From Stappia sp. 28M-7 (GTDB lineage: Bacteria; Pseudomonadota; Alphaproteobacteria; Rhizobiales; Stappiaceae): a stretch of 64,000 bases of DNA. Shown one piece after another: positions 9,318 to 18,904 of the stretch. The notes beneath the pieces are model-generated. The model saw nothing but the letters and a program-made list of their open reading frames with translations. It was not told the DNA's origin and did not search any database. The position numbers and the translations under genes are program-made. The stretch is from contig NZ_JACMIA010000001.1 in assembly GCF_014252955.1 (NCBI RefSeq), positions 1,674,001-1,738,000 on the forward strand, read 5' to 3'. How positions within the stretch are numbered: position 1 is the stretch's first letter; each line of letters starts with the position of its first letter.

Positions 9318-11225
9318 ATGGACGATCAGCGAGTTGAGCAGGTGGCGCGCAAACGTCGTGTCTATTCGATTACCTGGGTGGTGGGTACGGCTTTCGGTCT
9401 GTTGATCGGCGTCTCGATGCTTCTGGTGCTCGGACTTGCCGTCTCCGCCAACATGCGGAACACGTTTTCCCTTCTGAACGACAAGGCGGTGCTGACGACC
9501 AACTCGCTTGAGCGTCGGCTGCGCGATCATCTCGACCTTGCTTCGCAGGCCGTCGTCCAGCTCAAGACCGTGTTCGATGAACGCGAACTCGGCGAAAGAC
9601 TGGAGGACTTGCGCAGCGAACTGATCGCCGCCGTGCATGCCAATCCTTCGCTCGATGCCCTGGTCGTCAACGATGTCGCCGGGGATGGCTTCGGTATTTA
9701 TCGCTCGCCAACGGGCAAGCTCTGGCCGTTTCGCCGTCAGCAGATTCCTGAAGACGCCAGGCTCTACGCGCTTCCCGAGATGACCGCAAACTCGCCTGCG
9801 ACCTGGGGGCCGTTGGTGACCTCTAGCGGCATGCTCTACGCCAATGTGACCGTCCCGCTGGTCCGTGGCGGAGCCCTCATCGGCTATCTGACTGCGGCCG
9901 TCTCCATCGACGAACTGGGCCGTACCGTGCGCCAGCTTGACGAAGGAGAGCACTCCACCGTCTTCATCATCGCCAACGGCAACGAGGTGATTGCCCACTC
10001 CGACATCGAGGACTTTGCCGCGCCGGGCGGCGAGGTGCCGCGCCTTCCGATTACCGTCGAGCAGCTCGGCGATAGGGCGCTGGCCAGCCTCGCGACATCC
10101 AAGCCGATGGACAACTTTCAGCAGGCGAGCGCCGCAGGTGTCGAGGTCCGGGATCTGGAGAATGACGCAGGCGGCCCCGATTACCTGTCGATGACCAAGG
10201 TGATCGCCGGCTATGGGCCGGGCGTCTGGACCGTCGGCCAATACTACGTTGCGTCCACGATCTCGCGGGAAGTACGGCGGCTGTTCGGCTCTGCCATGGT
10301 CGGATTGCTGTCGATCGTGGTGGCGATCGGCCTGTCGGTTCTCCTTGTGCGACGCGCGACCCGCCCGCTGGCCGAGATTTCGCGGCAGGCGCGGTTCGTG
10401 GGAGAGCTGGATTTCGACAAGGTGCAGCAACTGCCGCACAACATGGTCCGTGAGATCGACCAGGTCTTTCAGGCGTTCAATGCCATGGTGACGGGCCTGC
10501 GGGCGATGAACACCTATGTTCCGCGTTCCTTGTTCCGCAAACTGATGCGGCTCGGTGTCGACCAGGCGGCGGTGGCGAGCGAGCGCGACCTGACCTTCAT
10601 CTTCACCGACATCGTCGGGTTTACCTCCATGTCGGAGAACCTGACGGCGGCGCAGACCGCGGATATCCTCAACGAGCATTTCGCCCTGCTGGTCGCGGCT
10701 GTCGAGCGGGAGGGCGGAACGGTCGACAAGTTCATCGGCGACGGCATGCTGGCTTTCTGGGGCGCGCCGGACGAACGGGCGGACCATGCGCTTGCAGCCG
10801 CTCGTGCCTGTCTCGGCATTGCTGCCGCGCTGCGGGAGGACAATGCACGGGCGAATGCCAATGGCGGCAAGGTGGTGCGCATGCGCATCGGCTTGCACAC
10901 CGGCCGTGTCGTCGTCGGCAACGTAGGGGCGCTGGATCGCTGGAACTACACGGTTGTTGGCGATGCGGTGAACCTGTGCGAGAGGCTCCAGTCCTTTGGT
11001 CGGGATGTGGGCCCGCAGGACGAGATGGTGATCCTGGCCAGCGATACCGCCGTCAGTCGCATCCAGGCCCAGTCGGGAGGAATGATCGCGGCGGGGGCGG
11101 CGCGGAAGGTGGGAACGCACCGACTGCGCGGTCGTAGCGAGGCGATTTCGGTCTGGCGGCTGGATGATACGGTCGAGCCGGATGGACTGTGCATACCCGG
11201 GACCGGCATCGATCTGGCCGGCTAA
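9318..11225 (+). CDS. Membrane adenylate cyclase, class III, with sensor domain and HAMP
   Basis: A 635-residue protein with an N-terminal TM helix (about 18-44), a large periplasmic sensor region of CACHE type (about 45-310), a second TM helix near 320-342, HAMP, and a C-terminal cyclase domain. The catalytic domain has metal-binding FTDIVGFT and GDGMLAFWGAP, the lysine of DKFIGD and the threonine of YTVVGDAVN. This Lys/Thr pair is the class IIIb signature for ATP as substrate. The final VNLCERL keeps the transition-state arginine. It should make cAMP in response to an extracytoplasmic signal. It is monocistronic and divergent from the hydrolase gene. Confidence 0.88.
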   Translation: MDDQRVEQVARKRRVYSITWVVGTAFGLLIGVSMLLVLGLAVSANMRNTFSLLNDKAVLTTNSLERRLRDHLDLASQAVVQLKTVFDERELGERLEDLRSELIAAVHANPSLDALVVNDVAGDGFGIYRSPTGKLWPFRRQQIPEDARLYALPEMTANSPATWGPLVTSSGMLYANVTVPLVRGGALIGYLTAAVSIDELGRTVRQLDEGEHSTVFIIANGNEVIAHSDIEDFAAPGGEVPRLPITVEQLGDRALASLATSKPMDNFQQASAAGVEVRDLENDAGGPDYLSMTKVIAGYGPGVWTVGQYYVASTISREVRRLFGSAMVGLLSIVVAIGLSVLLVRRATRPLAEISRQARFVGELDFDKVQQLPHNMVREIDQVFQAFNAMVTGLRAMNTYVPRSLFRKLMRLGVDQAAVASERDLTFIFTDIVGFTSMSENLTAAQTADILNEHFALLVAAVEREGGTVDKFIGDGMLAFWGAPDERADHALAAARACLGIAAALREDNARANANGGKVVRMRIGLHTGRVVVGNVGALDRWNYTVVGDAVNLCERLQSFGRDVGPQDEMVILASDTAVSRIQAQSGGMIAAGAARKVGTHRLRGRSEAISVWRLDDTVEPDGLCIPGTGIDLAG

Positions 11226-11276
11226 TGAGCCTTCTTTGGATTTTCACTACAGTTTTTCAAGGTGACGTCATTAATT

Positions 11277-11292
11277 TGTGATGCCGGTCACA
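11277..11292. promoter_or_regulatory. Perfect CRP-type palindrome
   Basis: TGTGA-TGCCGG-TCACA matches the classic cAMP-receptor-protein consensus (TGTGA-N6-TCACA) exactly. It lies 52 bp after the cyclase stop and 131 bp before the GTG of the ABC importer operon, a position suited to transcriptional activation of that operon. Binding is inferred. Confidence 0.5.
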
Positions 11293-11422
11293 CGAGCCTG
11301 CGCTAGCACTGTTAAGAGCGACAAGGGGGCAAGGGGCAACACGCACTTTCGTGCTGGCACTCGTCTCCTATAATGGCGCGACAACGGAAAACACCGAGGG
11401 CGCCTGGAGGAGGATAAGCCGC

Positions 11423-13315
11423 GTGGATGTGTTGACGATCGACGGGCTCAGTGTCGATTTCCTGACCGGCGAGGGCCGCATACGGGCCGTCGACGACGTG
11501 TCCTTCTCCGTGCCCCGCAACCGGACCGTTGCCCTTGTGGGAGAGTCCGGCTCCGGCAAGACCGTCATTTCCCAGACCATCATGGGGCTGCTGCCGGAAA
11601 AGGCGCAGATCTCCGGCGGCCGTGTGCTGTTCCGGGAGAACGAGACCACCGCACCGGTCGACATCGCAGCCCTCGACCGCAAGGGCGCAGCGATGCGCGC
11701 CATCCGCGGCAACCGCATCGCGATCATCTTTCAGGAGCCGATGACCTCGCTGTCGCCGCTCCACACGATCGGCGACCAGATCGGCGAGGCAGCCGAGCTG
11801 CACCGGGGCGTGAGCGCGCAGGAAGCCCGCGAGCTGACGCAGGAGATGCTGCGGCTGGTGCGCTTTCCCGATCCGGCGCGGGCGCTCGATTCCTATGCCT
11901 TCGAGCTGTCCGGCGGCCTGCGCCAGCGTGCGATGATCGCCATGGCGATGATCTGCCATCCCGCTTTGCTGATCGCCGATGAGCCGACCACGGCGCTCGA
12001 CGTCACCATCCAGGCCGAGATCCTCAAGCTCATCAAGGATGTCCAGGCCGAGCTGCATATGTCGACGCTGCTGATCACCCATGATTTCGGCGTCGTTGCC
12101 AACATGGCGGACGAGGTGGTGGTGATCTATCACGGCCGGATCATGGAGCGTGGCAGTGCGGCCTCGCTCTTTGCAAATCCTCGCCACGACTATCTCAAGG
12201 CGCTGCTTAACGCGGTGCCGCGCTTCGGGATGGAAGAGGGCGAAAGACTGGTGCCGATCCGCCCGATCGAGCCGCACGCGGAGGGCTTCCTCAAGAAGCG
12301 TCAGTCCGAGCGGGCCTGCGCCGTCGGACAGCCGCTGATGAGCATGACCGATGTCACCAAACGCTTCACGACCCGCAAGGGCGGGTTCCTGGGCGGCGGA
12401 ACACGAACGGTTCTTGCACTCGACAACATCAACCTGACGGTCAGGCGCGGCGAGTGTCTCGGCCTGGTCGGCGAGAGCGGCTCCGGCAAGACGACGGCCG
12501 CCAAGGCGATCCTGCGCGCTCTCGAGATCAACGAGGGCGCAATCCGCTACGACTGCGGCGACGGCCCCGTCGATGTTGCCAGCCTGCGGGGAGCGGACCT
12601 GCTGGAATACCGCCGCCGGGTCCAGCTGATCTTCCAGGACCCGTTCTCATCGCTCAACCCGCGCATGACCGTGAACGAGCTGCTGATGGAGCCGCTCGTG
12701 ATCCACAAGGTTGGAACGCCGGAGGAGAGGGCGGAGCGGGTGCGCGAACTGATGCGTCTCGTCGGCCTCGATCCGCGCTTCCTGCGCCGCTATCCGCACT
12801 CGTTCTCCGGCGGGCAGCGCCAGCGCATCGGCATAGCGCGGGCACTCGCGCTCAATCCGGAGTTCATCCTGTGCGACGAGCCGACGTCGGCGCTCGACGT
12901 CTCGGTGCAGGCGCAGATCCTCAACCTCTTGCGGGATCTGAAAAAGGAACTCGGGCTCACCTACCTTTTCGTCAGCCACAATCTTGCGGTCGTGGACTAC
13001 ATCGCCGAAAGGCTGGCCGTGATGTGCCGCGGCCGGGTCGTCGAAGTCGGCAGTACCCGCTCCGTTATCGGAAACCCGCTGCATCCCTATACGCGAGCCC
13101 TGCTGGCCTCCGTTCCCGAACCCGATCTGAACGCGCCGCTGGACTTTGCGGCGCTGGAAGCAGGGCGAGCCTCTGAACCCGATCTCTGGCCAGAGCCCTA
13201 CCGTATCGTCGATGGCGTCCGTCCGGTGCTGGTGGAAATGGAGAAGGATCACTTCGTCTGCGCGCCGGGTCTCGCCGGTGACGGGGCGTCTGCCTCCATG
13301 GAGGCCGCACAATGA
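11423..13315 (+). CDS. ABC importer ATPase with two fused nucleotide-binding domains
   Basis: A 630-residue cytoplasmic ATPase. The first domain has [17 protein letters not shown] and [12 protein letters not shown]; the second has [17 protein letters not shown] and [12 protein letters not shown]. Each has an oligopeptide/dipeptide-type C-terminal extension. This DppD-DppF fusion is organised like YejF. GTG at 11423 is chosen because GGAGGAGG lies just upstream; the same frame runs open to 11351. Its stop overlaps the start of the binding-protein gene (ATGA), showing tight coupling. Both sites look catalytically intact. Confidence 0.92.
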   Translation: MDVLTIDGLSVDFLTGEGRIRAVDDVSFSVPRNRTVALVGESGSGKTVISQTIMGLLPEKAQISGGRVLFRENETTAPVDIAALDRKGAAMRAIRGNRIAIIFQEPMTSLSPLHTIGDQIGEAAELHRGVSAQEARELTQEMLRLVRFPDPARALDSYAFELSGGLRQRAMIAMAMICHPALLIADEPTTALDVTIQAEILKLIKDVQAELHMSTLLITHDFGVVANMADEVVVIYHGRIMERGSAASLFANPRHDYLKALLNAVPRFGMEEGERLVPIRPIEPHAEGFLKKRQSERACAVGQPLMSMTDVTKRFTTRKGGFLGGGTRTVLALDNINLTVRRGECLGLVGESGSGKTTAAKAILRALEINEGAIRYDCGDGPVDVASLRGADLLEYRRRVQLIFQDPFSSLNPRMTVNELLMEPLVIHKVGTPEERAERVRELMRLVGLDPRFLRRYPHSFSGGQRQRIGIARALALNPEFILCDEPTSALDVSVQAQILNLLRDLKKELGLTYLFVSHNLAVVDYIAERLAVMCRGRVVEVGSTRSVIGNPLHPYTRALLASVPEPDLNAPLDFAALEAGRASEPDLWPEPYRIVDGVRPVLVEMEKDHFVCAPGLAGDGASASMEAAQ

Positions 13316-15210
13316 CATCCCGCACAGTGCTTCCTGCCGTCGTCCTGTTCTGTGCATCCGCTTTCATGGCATTGCCTGCATCGGCGTTGGTGCTGAAGGA
13401 GACGCCGTCGCTGGCGCCGCGCGTCGGCACGGACCTGCCTCCGGTCACGGAGCGGGTGCCTGACGAGCCGCTGATCGTCGATCTGGAGGCGCGCGGCCGC
13501 CAGATTGGCACGCCGGGCGGCAAGGTCGACACGCTGATCGGCCGCTCGCGTGATGTGCGCCTCATCAATGTCTGGGGCTATGCCCGTCTCGTTGCCTATA
13601 ACGAAAAACTCGAACTGGTGCCGGACATCCTCAAGGATTTCTTGGAGGAAGACGGGCGGCGCTTCACTCTTGTGCTGCGCAAGGGGCACAAGTGGTCGGA
13701 CGGCCACCCGTTCACTTCCGAAGACATCCGTTTCTGGTACGAGGATGTAGCCTCGAACGCCGAGCTCCAGCCCTCCGGCCTGCCGCAGTTCATGCTGACA
13801 GGCGGGAAGCCGCCGGTCTTCGAGGTGATCGACGAGACGACGGTGCGCTTCACCTGGGATGCGCCCAATCCGCTGTTCAAGCCGGAGCTGGCCAAGTCGC
13901 GCCCGCCCTTCATCTATCGCCCGGCCCACTATCTCAAGCAGTTCCATCACCGCTACGGCGATGCGCAGAAGATCGAGAAGCTCGCCGAACAGCGCAAGCT
14001 GCGCAGCTGGGCCGCGCTCTTCAACAAGATGGATGACATGTATGACGCCCGGAACCCGGAGCTGCCGAGCCTGCAGCCCTGGGTGAGGCTGGCCGATGAT
14101 AGCGAGCGGCGCTTCGTGCTGCACCGGAACCCCTACTATCACCGGGTCGACAAGGCGGGGCAGCAGCTGCCTTATCTCGACAGCGTCGTGATGACGGTGG
14201 CCGATGGCAAGATCATCGCTGCCAAGACCCAGGCGGGCGAAGCCGACCTGCAGGCGCGCAATATCGGCTTCTCCGACATCACGATCCTCAAGCAGGGCGA
14301 GAAGCTCGGCCGGTTCGAGACTTATCTCTGGCCGATCAGCAAGGGCTCGCAGATTTCCCTGCAGCCCAACCTGACGGTCGCCGATCCGGTTTGGCGCAAG
14401 CTGATGCTGGACACGCGCTTCCGCCGTGCGCTGTCCCTCGGCATCGACCGCGAGATGATCAACAAGGTCCTCTATCTCGGGCTTGCAACGCCCGGGAACG
14501 ACACGGTGCTCGAACAGAGCCCGCTGTATCGGCAGGAGTACCGAGATCTTTACGCGGGGTTCGATCCCGAAGAGGCCAACCGTCTGCTGGACGAGATCGG
14601 CCTGACGGAACGCCGGGGCGACGGGGTGCGGCTGATGCCGGACGGCCGTCCGCTCGAGATCATCGTCGAGGCGACCGGCGAGAGCCAGGAAGAGCTCGAC
14701 GCCCTGGAACTGGTGGGCGAGACTTGGCGCGAGATCGGCGTGAAGCTGTTCGCCAAGCCGAGCCAGCGCGACATCATTCGCGAGCGGGCGTTGTCGGGCT
14801 TGCTGGTCATGTCGGTCTGGGCTGGATTCGAGAACGGGATCCCGACCTCGGAAATGCCACCGGAGGACTTCGCGCCGGTGCGCAGCGATTTCCTGTCCTG
14901 GTCGCGGTGGGGCAACTGGTATGAAACCGACGGCCAGACCGGCGAGAAGCCGGACTGGGAACCGGCGATCCGTCTGACGAAGCTCTACGACGACTGGCTG
15001 CAGTCCAGCTCCGCGGAAGAACGCACAGAGATCTGGCACGAGATCCTGCAGATTCATGCCGAGGAGACCATCCATATCGGTTTGGTGTCGGAAGTCCGCC
15101 AGCCGGTGGTGGTGAAGGGCCTCGGCAACGTGCCGAAGGACGGCATCTACGGCTGGGATCCCGGGGCCCAGTTCGGCATTCACCGGATGGACGAATTCTA
15201 CCGGAAGTGA
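13312..15210 (+). CDS. Periplasmic solute-binding protein, SBP_bac_5 family
   Basis: A 632-residue exported protein. The first 25 residues form a signal peptide ending ALPASA. The mature part has the family-5 features ILKDFLEEDGRRFTLVLRKG and HPFTSEDIRFWYEDV, and a C-terminal Ile-His-rich region. At over 600 residues it is longer than dipeptide binders (about 530). It fits the subgroup found with fused ATPases and long DppC-type permeases, some of which bind oligosaccharides. It delivers solute to the two permeases encoded next. The ligand cannot be assigned from sequence. Confidence 0.9.
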   Translation: MTSRTVLPAVVLFCASAFMALPASALVLKETPSLAPRVGTDLPPVTERVPDEPLIVDLEARGRQIGTPGGKVDTLIGRSRDVRLINVWGYARLVAYNEKLELVPDILKDFLEEDGRRFTLVLRKGHKWSDGHPFTSEDIRFWYEDVASNAELQPSGLPQFMLTGGKPPVFEVIDETTVRFTWDAPNPLFKPELAKSRPPFIYRPAHYLKQFHHRYGDAQKIEKLAEQRKLRSWAALFNKMDDMYDARNPELPSLQPWVRLADDSERRFVLHRNPYYHRVDKAGQQLPYLDSVVMTVADGKIIAAKTQAGEADLQARNIGFSDITILKQGEKLGRFETYLWPISKGSQISLQPNLTVADPVWRKLMLDTRFRRALSLGIDREMINKVLYLGLATPGNDTVLEQSPLYRQEYRDLYAGFDPEEANRLLDEIGLTERRGDGVRLMPDGRPLEIIVEATGESQEELDALELVGETWREIGVKLFAKPSQRDIIRERALSGLLVMSVWAGFENGIPTSEMPPEDFAPVRSDFLSWSRWGNWYETDGQTGEKPDWEPAIRLTKLYDDWLQSSSAEERTEIWHEILQIHAEETIHIGLVSEVRQPVVVKGLGNVPKDGIYGWDPGAQFGIHRMDEFYRK

Positions 15211-15249
15211 CGTGAGAATGGCGCTGCGGGGCGCTGGGGGAACCGCTTG

Positions 15250-16269
15250 ATGCTCTACTATATCGTGCGCCGGGTGTTGACGATGATCCCGACGCTGTTC
15301 GTGATCAGCCTGCTGACATTCGTCATCATCGAGCTTCCGGCCGGTGACTACATTTCCAACCAAATTGCAGCGCTGCGGGCGACCGGCGAGAGCGCGTCTA
15401 TAGCCAAGCTCGAGTTCCTGCGGGCGGAGTTTGCACTCGATCGGCCGTTCCTGGAGCGCTATCTGATCTGGATCGGCCTGTGGCCGGGCGTCCACGGCTT
15501 CGACGGTCTGCTGCAAGGCAATTGGGGCTGGTCCTTCGAATACGAGAAACCGGTTTCGGAAGTGGTCGGGCCGACCCTCCCGCTGACCATCGTGCTGAAC
15601 ACTGCGACGATCCTGTTCGTCTATGTCGTCTCCTTCCCGATCGGTATCTACTCGGCGACCCGCCAGTACTCGTGGGGCGACTACGGTTTCACGTTCATCG
15701 GCTATATCGGGCTGGCAACGCCGAACTTCCTGCTCGGTCTGATCATGCTGTACTTCGCCAATCTGTGGTTCGGCCTGTCGGTTGGCGGCCTCATGGCGCC
15801 AGAGTATATCGGCCAGCCATGGAGCATGGGGAAGGCGCTGTCGGTGCTGGCGCACCTGATCGTGCCGACGGTTGTGATCGGAACGGCTGGTACGGCGGCG
15901 ATGATCCGCCGGCTGCGCGCCAACCTGCTGGATGAGCTGCACAAGCAATACGTGACGACGGCGCGCGCCAAGGGCCTGCGCGAATCCCACCTGCTGGTGA
16001 AGTATCCGCTGCGGATGGCGCTCAACCCGTTCATTGCCGATATCGGCAACCTGATCCCCTCGCTCGTCTCCGGCTCCGTCATCGTGTCGGTCGTGCTCAA
16101 CCTGCCGACCGTCGGGCCGGTGCTGCTGAATGCCCTGCAGTCGCAGGACCAGTTTCTGGCCGGCTTCATTCTGCTCTTCGTCGCGGTCCTGACATTGATC
16201 GGCATGCTGGTGTCCGATCTGCTTCTGGCGGTGCTGGATCCGCGTATCCGGCTTGGGGGGAAGGCGTGA
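15250..16269 (+). CDS. ABC importer permease, DppB type
   Basis: A 339-residue inner-membrane protein with the N-terminal MLYYIVRRVLTMIPTLFVISLLTF helix and five further helices. The cytoplasmic EAA loop is seen as RAKGLRESHLLVKYPLRMALNP, and the C-terminus ends in LLLAVLDPRIRLGG. This is the standard oligopeptide permease B layout. ATG at 15250 directly follows an in-frame TTG. The gap to the binding-protein gene is 39 bp and its stop overlaps the next start by one base (TGATG), so it is in the same operon. Confidence 0.92.
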   Translation: MLYYIVRRVLTMIPTLFVISLLTFVIIELPAGDYISNQIAALRATGESASIAKLEFLRAEFALDRPFLERYLIWIGLWPGVHGFDGLLQGNWGWSFEYEKPVSEVVGPTLPLTIVLNTATILFVYVVSFPIGIYSATRQYSWGDYGFTFIGYIGLATPNFLLGLIMLYFANLWFGLSVGGLMAPEYIGQPWSMGKALSVLAHLIVPTVVIGTAGTAAMIRRLRANLLDELHKQYVTTARAKGLRESHLLVKYPLRMALNPFIADIGNLIPSLVSGSVIVSVVLNLPTVGPVLLNALQSQDQFLAGFILLFVAVLTLIGMLVSDLLLAVLDPRIRLGGKA

Positions 16270-17429
16270 TGAACATGCGCAACGAGCCCGAGCACTACGT
16301 CAATCCGGATGCGTTCAACCCGTCTCACGCCGAAACGCTGACCCCGGAGCAGGAACGCTACTACCAGGCCTCGCAGTGGCAGATCATGTGGTGGAAGTTC
16401 CGCCGCCACCGCGTTGCCGTGTGGTCGGGTGTGATCCTCATCCTGTTCTATCTGTGTGTGCCGTTCGCGGAGGTCATCGCTCCCTACTCGCCTAACCAGC
16501 GCTCCAACGATCACCTGTATGCGCCGCCGCAGACGTTGCGCCTCTTCCACGAGGGCTCGTTCGTCGGACCGTTCGTCTATGGGCTGAAGGCGGAAGTCGA
16601 TCTGGAGACGGTTCGCTGGGTCTACACCGAAGACCGGGGGGACGTGCAGCCGCTGCGCTTTTTCTGCTTCGGGCCGCAATACAAGTTCTGGGGCTTGTTC
16701 GACGCTAGCTTCCACCTGGTGTGCCCTGCGAAGGATGGGACGCTCTACCTGCTCGGCACCGACCGGTTGGGGCGTGATGTGCTGTCCGGTCTCGTATACG
16801 GAGCACGCTTGTCGCTGACCGTCGGCTTGATCGGCGTGACCATCTCCATCGTGCTGGGACTGTTCTTCGGCGGGCTTGCCGGCTTTTTCGGCGGAATAAT
16901 CGACAGCGCGATCCAGCGTGTCATCGAGATCCTGCGGTCCCTGCCGGAGCTGCCTCTTTGGATGGCTCTGTCGGCGGCCCTGCCGGTCACCTGGTCGCCC
17001 GTGTGGATCTATCTGGGCATCACGGTGATCCTCGGTCTTCTCGACTGGCCGGGTCTGGCGCGTGCCGTGCGCTCCAAGCTGCTGGCCCTGCGCGAGGAGG
17101 AATATGCCAAGGCCGCACTGCTGATGGGCGCGAAACCGTCGCGTGTCATCCGCAAGCATCTGCTGCCGGGCTTCACTAGCCACATCATCGCATCGGCCTC
17201 GCTGTCGATACCGGCGATGATTCTCGGCGAAACGGCCCTGTCCTATCTGAATCTCGGTCTGCGCCGTCCTGCGGTGTCCTGGGGCGTCTTGCTCAACGAG
17301 GCGCAGGATATCTCCGTTGTGGTCATCTATCCCTGGCTGATGGCGCCGGTTGTTCCCATCATCATCGTGGTGCTTGCATTCAATTTCCTGGGCGACGGTT
17401 TGCGCGACGCGGCCGACCCGTATAAGTGA
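16269..17429 (+). CDS. ABC importer permease, DppC type, with extended N-terminal region
   Basis: A 386-residue inner-membrane protein. After the first TM helix (about 45-65) there is a long extracytoplasmic insert of about 100 residues with two cysteines. The conserved LGTDRLGRDVLSGLVYGARLSL segment and four or five more helices follow. The EAA loop is AALLMGAKPSRVIRKHLLPG. The insert is longer than in dipeptide permeases (about 300 residues in total) and resembles permeases of the Yej or oligosaccharide subgroups. It is the last gene of the four-gene importer operon. Confidence 0.9.
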   Translation: MNMRNEPEHYVNPDAFNPSHAETLTPEQERYYQASQWQIMWWKFRRHRVAVWSGVILILFYLCVPFAEVIAPYSPNQRSNDHLYAPPQTLRLFHEGSFVGPFVYGLKAEVDLETVRWVYTEDRGDVQPLRFFCFGPQYKFWGLFDASFHLVCPAKDGTLYLLGTDRLGRDVLSGLVYGARLSLTVGLIGVTISIVLGLFFGGLAGFFGGIIDSAIQRVIEILRSLPELPLWMALSAALPVTWSPVWIYLGITVILGLLDWPGLARAVRSKLLALREEEYAKAALLMGAKPSRVIRKHLLPGFTSHIIASASLSIPAMILGETALSYLNLGLRRPAVSWGVLLNEAQDISVVVIYPWLMAPVVPIIIVVLAFNFLGDGLRDAADPYK

Positions 17430-17445
17430 TGTCCGGCTGCGGGCG

Positions 17446-17467
17446 GGCAGATGTCGCGGCATCTGCC
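17446..17467. terminator. Hairpin after the importer operon
   Basis: A perfect 8-bp stem (GGCAGATG, TCGCGG, CATCTGCC) lies 16 bp after the permease stop and before the methyltransferase start. No T-tract follows, so termination is likely partial at best. Confidence 0.4.
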
Positions 17468-17520
17468 TGACAGGGGCGTTGAAAGACCGGCCGCCACGCC
17501 GGCGAACAGGAAGACAAGGC

Positions 17521-18114
17521 ATGTCCAAGAACGCATCGACCGCCGACGGCTGGGACGAGGAATATCGGCGCGGGCGCTGGGCCTTCCTTCGCGATCTGCC
17601 CGAAAGCGGTCGTTACGGCATCATCGGTATGTGGCTCGCACTGAACGGGTCGCTTGACCGGGTGCTGGACATCGGTTGCGGCGAAGGCCTGCTGTACGAG
17701 CGTCTGCAGCCTATGGGCATCGGCCGGTATGTCGGTGTCGATCTGGCACCTGCAGCGCTCGGCATCGCCAATGTGGACCCGGAGATCGCGTCGCTGCGCG
17801 CCGGCGACCTGCACACTTTCGCACCCGAGAAGGGCGAGACTTTCTCCGCCATCGTCTTCAACGAGGTGCTGCATTTTTCCGACGATCCGGCCGCGGCCGT
17901 GGCGCGTTATGTGCCGTTCCTGGCGCCGGGCGGCGTGATCGCCGTTTCGATGTATTCGCCCAAGCGCCTGGAATCGGGCGCCAACCGTCTGATCGCCCGG
18001 CTGTGGGAAGCGACCGACGGACCGGATTGGGAAGTTCTCGACGACTACCGCCTGACCTCCGACAAGAAGAACGTCACCTGGCGGCTGCGGCTGATCAGGC
18101 CGTCGGCTGGCTGA
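17521..18114 (+). CDS. Class I SAM-dependent methyltransferase
   Basis: A 197-residue cytoplasmic protein. The SAM-binding motif is VLDIGCGEGLLYERL, followed by YVGVDLAP, and a motif-IV-like IVFNEVLHFSDDP. Length and motif spacing fit a minimal Rossmann methyltransferase of the type that modifies small molecules or sugars. The ATG at 17521 has GGAAG upstream; the longer frame back to 17350 overlaps the permease gene. It sits next to deacetylase and glycosyltransferase genes, and its last 20 bp overlap the convergent deacetylase gene. A role in decorating the same glycan is inferred from position only. Confidence 0.8.
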   Translation: MSKNASTADGWDEEYRRGRWAFLRDLPESGRYGIIGMWLALNGSLDRVLDIGCGEGLLYERLQPMGIGRYVGVDLAPAALGIANVDPEIASLRAGDLHTFAPEKGETFSAIVFNEVLHFSDDPAAAVARYVPFLAPGGVIAVSMYSPKRLESGANRLIARLWEATDGPDWEVLDDYRLTSDKKNVTWRLRLIRPSAG

Positions 18115-18904
18115 CCGGAGGCAGGCCGTGCGCCGCGCGCTCGGCGTCCAGCAGCTCCAGGATGCGGGCAAAGCGGGCGCCGGGATGCGCCCGCAAGATG
18201 TCGAACGTCCTCTCCAGGAACTCGAAGCAGGCATCGTTTTGCGCGAGGTGATGGGAGAGGACGCCGAGCGGTTCTGCCGGGTTCGTGCGTCGTCGCGCCA
18301 GATGGTAGTCGAAGCGCAGGCCGGCCGAATGCCAGCCGATGAAACGTCGCTCCTTCTTCCACTTGATCATGTCCACATGCGTCTGCACCTGCATAAGCGC
18401 GCGCGGATGGAACTGCGTGAAGGTCGACAGGCCTGAAAGCCCGGCCTCCGCGAGGCGGGCGGAGATACGCGGCGCGATACGGTTCCACGGCGGCACCATG
18501 ACCGGCACGAAGCGTGTGCCGAACAGGTTCGTCAGGCGTTTGTGGCCGCAGGCAAGCAGCGCAACCGCTTCGTCGGGATCGCGCCGGCGGCCGAACTCGG
18601 CCGCTTTTTCTCCTCGCGACTTGTCCTGAAAGTTGCGGTGCTCGTATCCATGCTGAAGGACAGAGGCAAAGCGCTCGCCTGACAGACGGTCGGCAAGGGC
18701 CTCGGTCGCATTCGCGGGTATCACGGCCAGCGCAACTTCGACTTCATAAGTGTTCGCGATCCGAAGCAGCCGCTCGAGCGCCGGGGTCGGCTCGATTGCG
18801 TCGTCATCGCGCCACCAGATCGGGACGGCGAGGCCACGTTCGGCGAACCAGTCGAGATGCCGGACGAGACCGCCCCGATAGGCGCGAAACTCTGCCTCGC
18901 TCAT
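18095..18904 (-). CDS. Polysaccharide deacetylase-like protein
   Basis: A 269-residue protein with WWRDDDAIEPTPALERLL near the N-terminus and LQHGYEHRN near residue 85. These match the Asp-Asp and His-x-x-x-His metal-binding motifs of carbohydrate esterase family 4. A later VPPWNRI matches the usual substrate-groove motif. It has no signal peptide, so it would act in the cytoplasm or on a lipid-linked glycan. The gene is the last of a leftward run of five and overlaps the preceding glycosyltransferase gene by 4 bp (ATGA). Confidence 0.75.
   Translation of the reverse strand: MSEAEFRAYRGGLVRHLDWFAERGLAVPIWWRDDDAIEPTPALERLLRIANTYEVEVALAVIPANATEALADRLSGERFASVLQHGYEHRNFQDKSRGEKAAEFGRRRDPDEAVALLACGHKRLTNLFGTRFVPVMVPPWNRIAPRISARLAEAGLSGLSTFTQFHPRALMQVQTHVDMIKWKKERRFIGWHSAGLRFDYHLARRRTNPAEPLGVLSHHLAQNDACFEFLERTFDILRAHPGARFARILELLDAERAAHGLPPVSQPTA

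Noticed and set aside
9071-9319. N-terminal extension of the arylformamidase-like protein
   Set aside because: The extension lacks family similarity, and the GTG at 9070 has a well-placed GGGAG.
13249-15990. Leftward open frame of 913 codons
   Set aside because: Antisense to the importer binding protein and permease genes; composition is that of a reverse-complement shadow.
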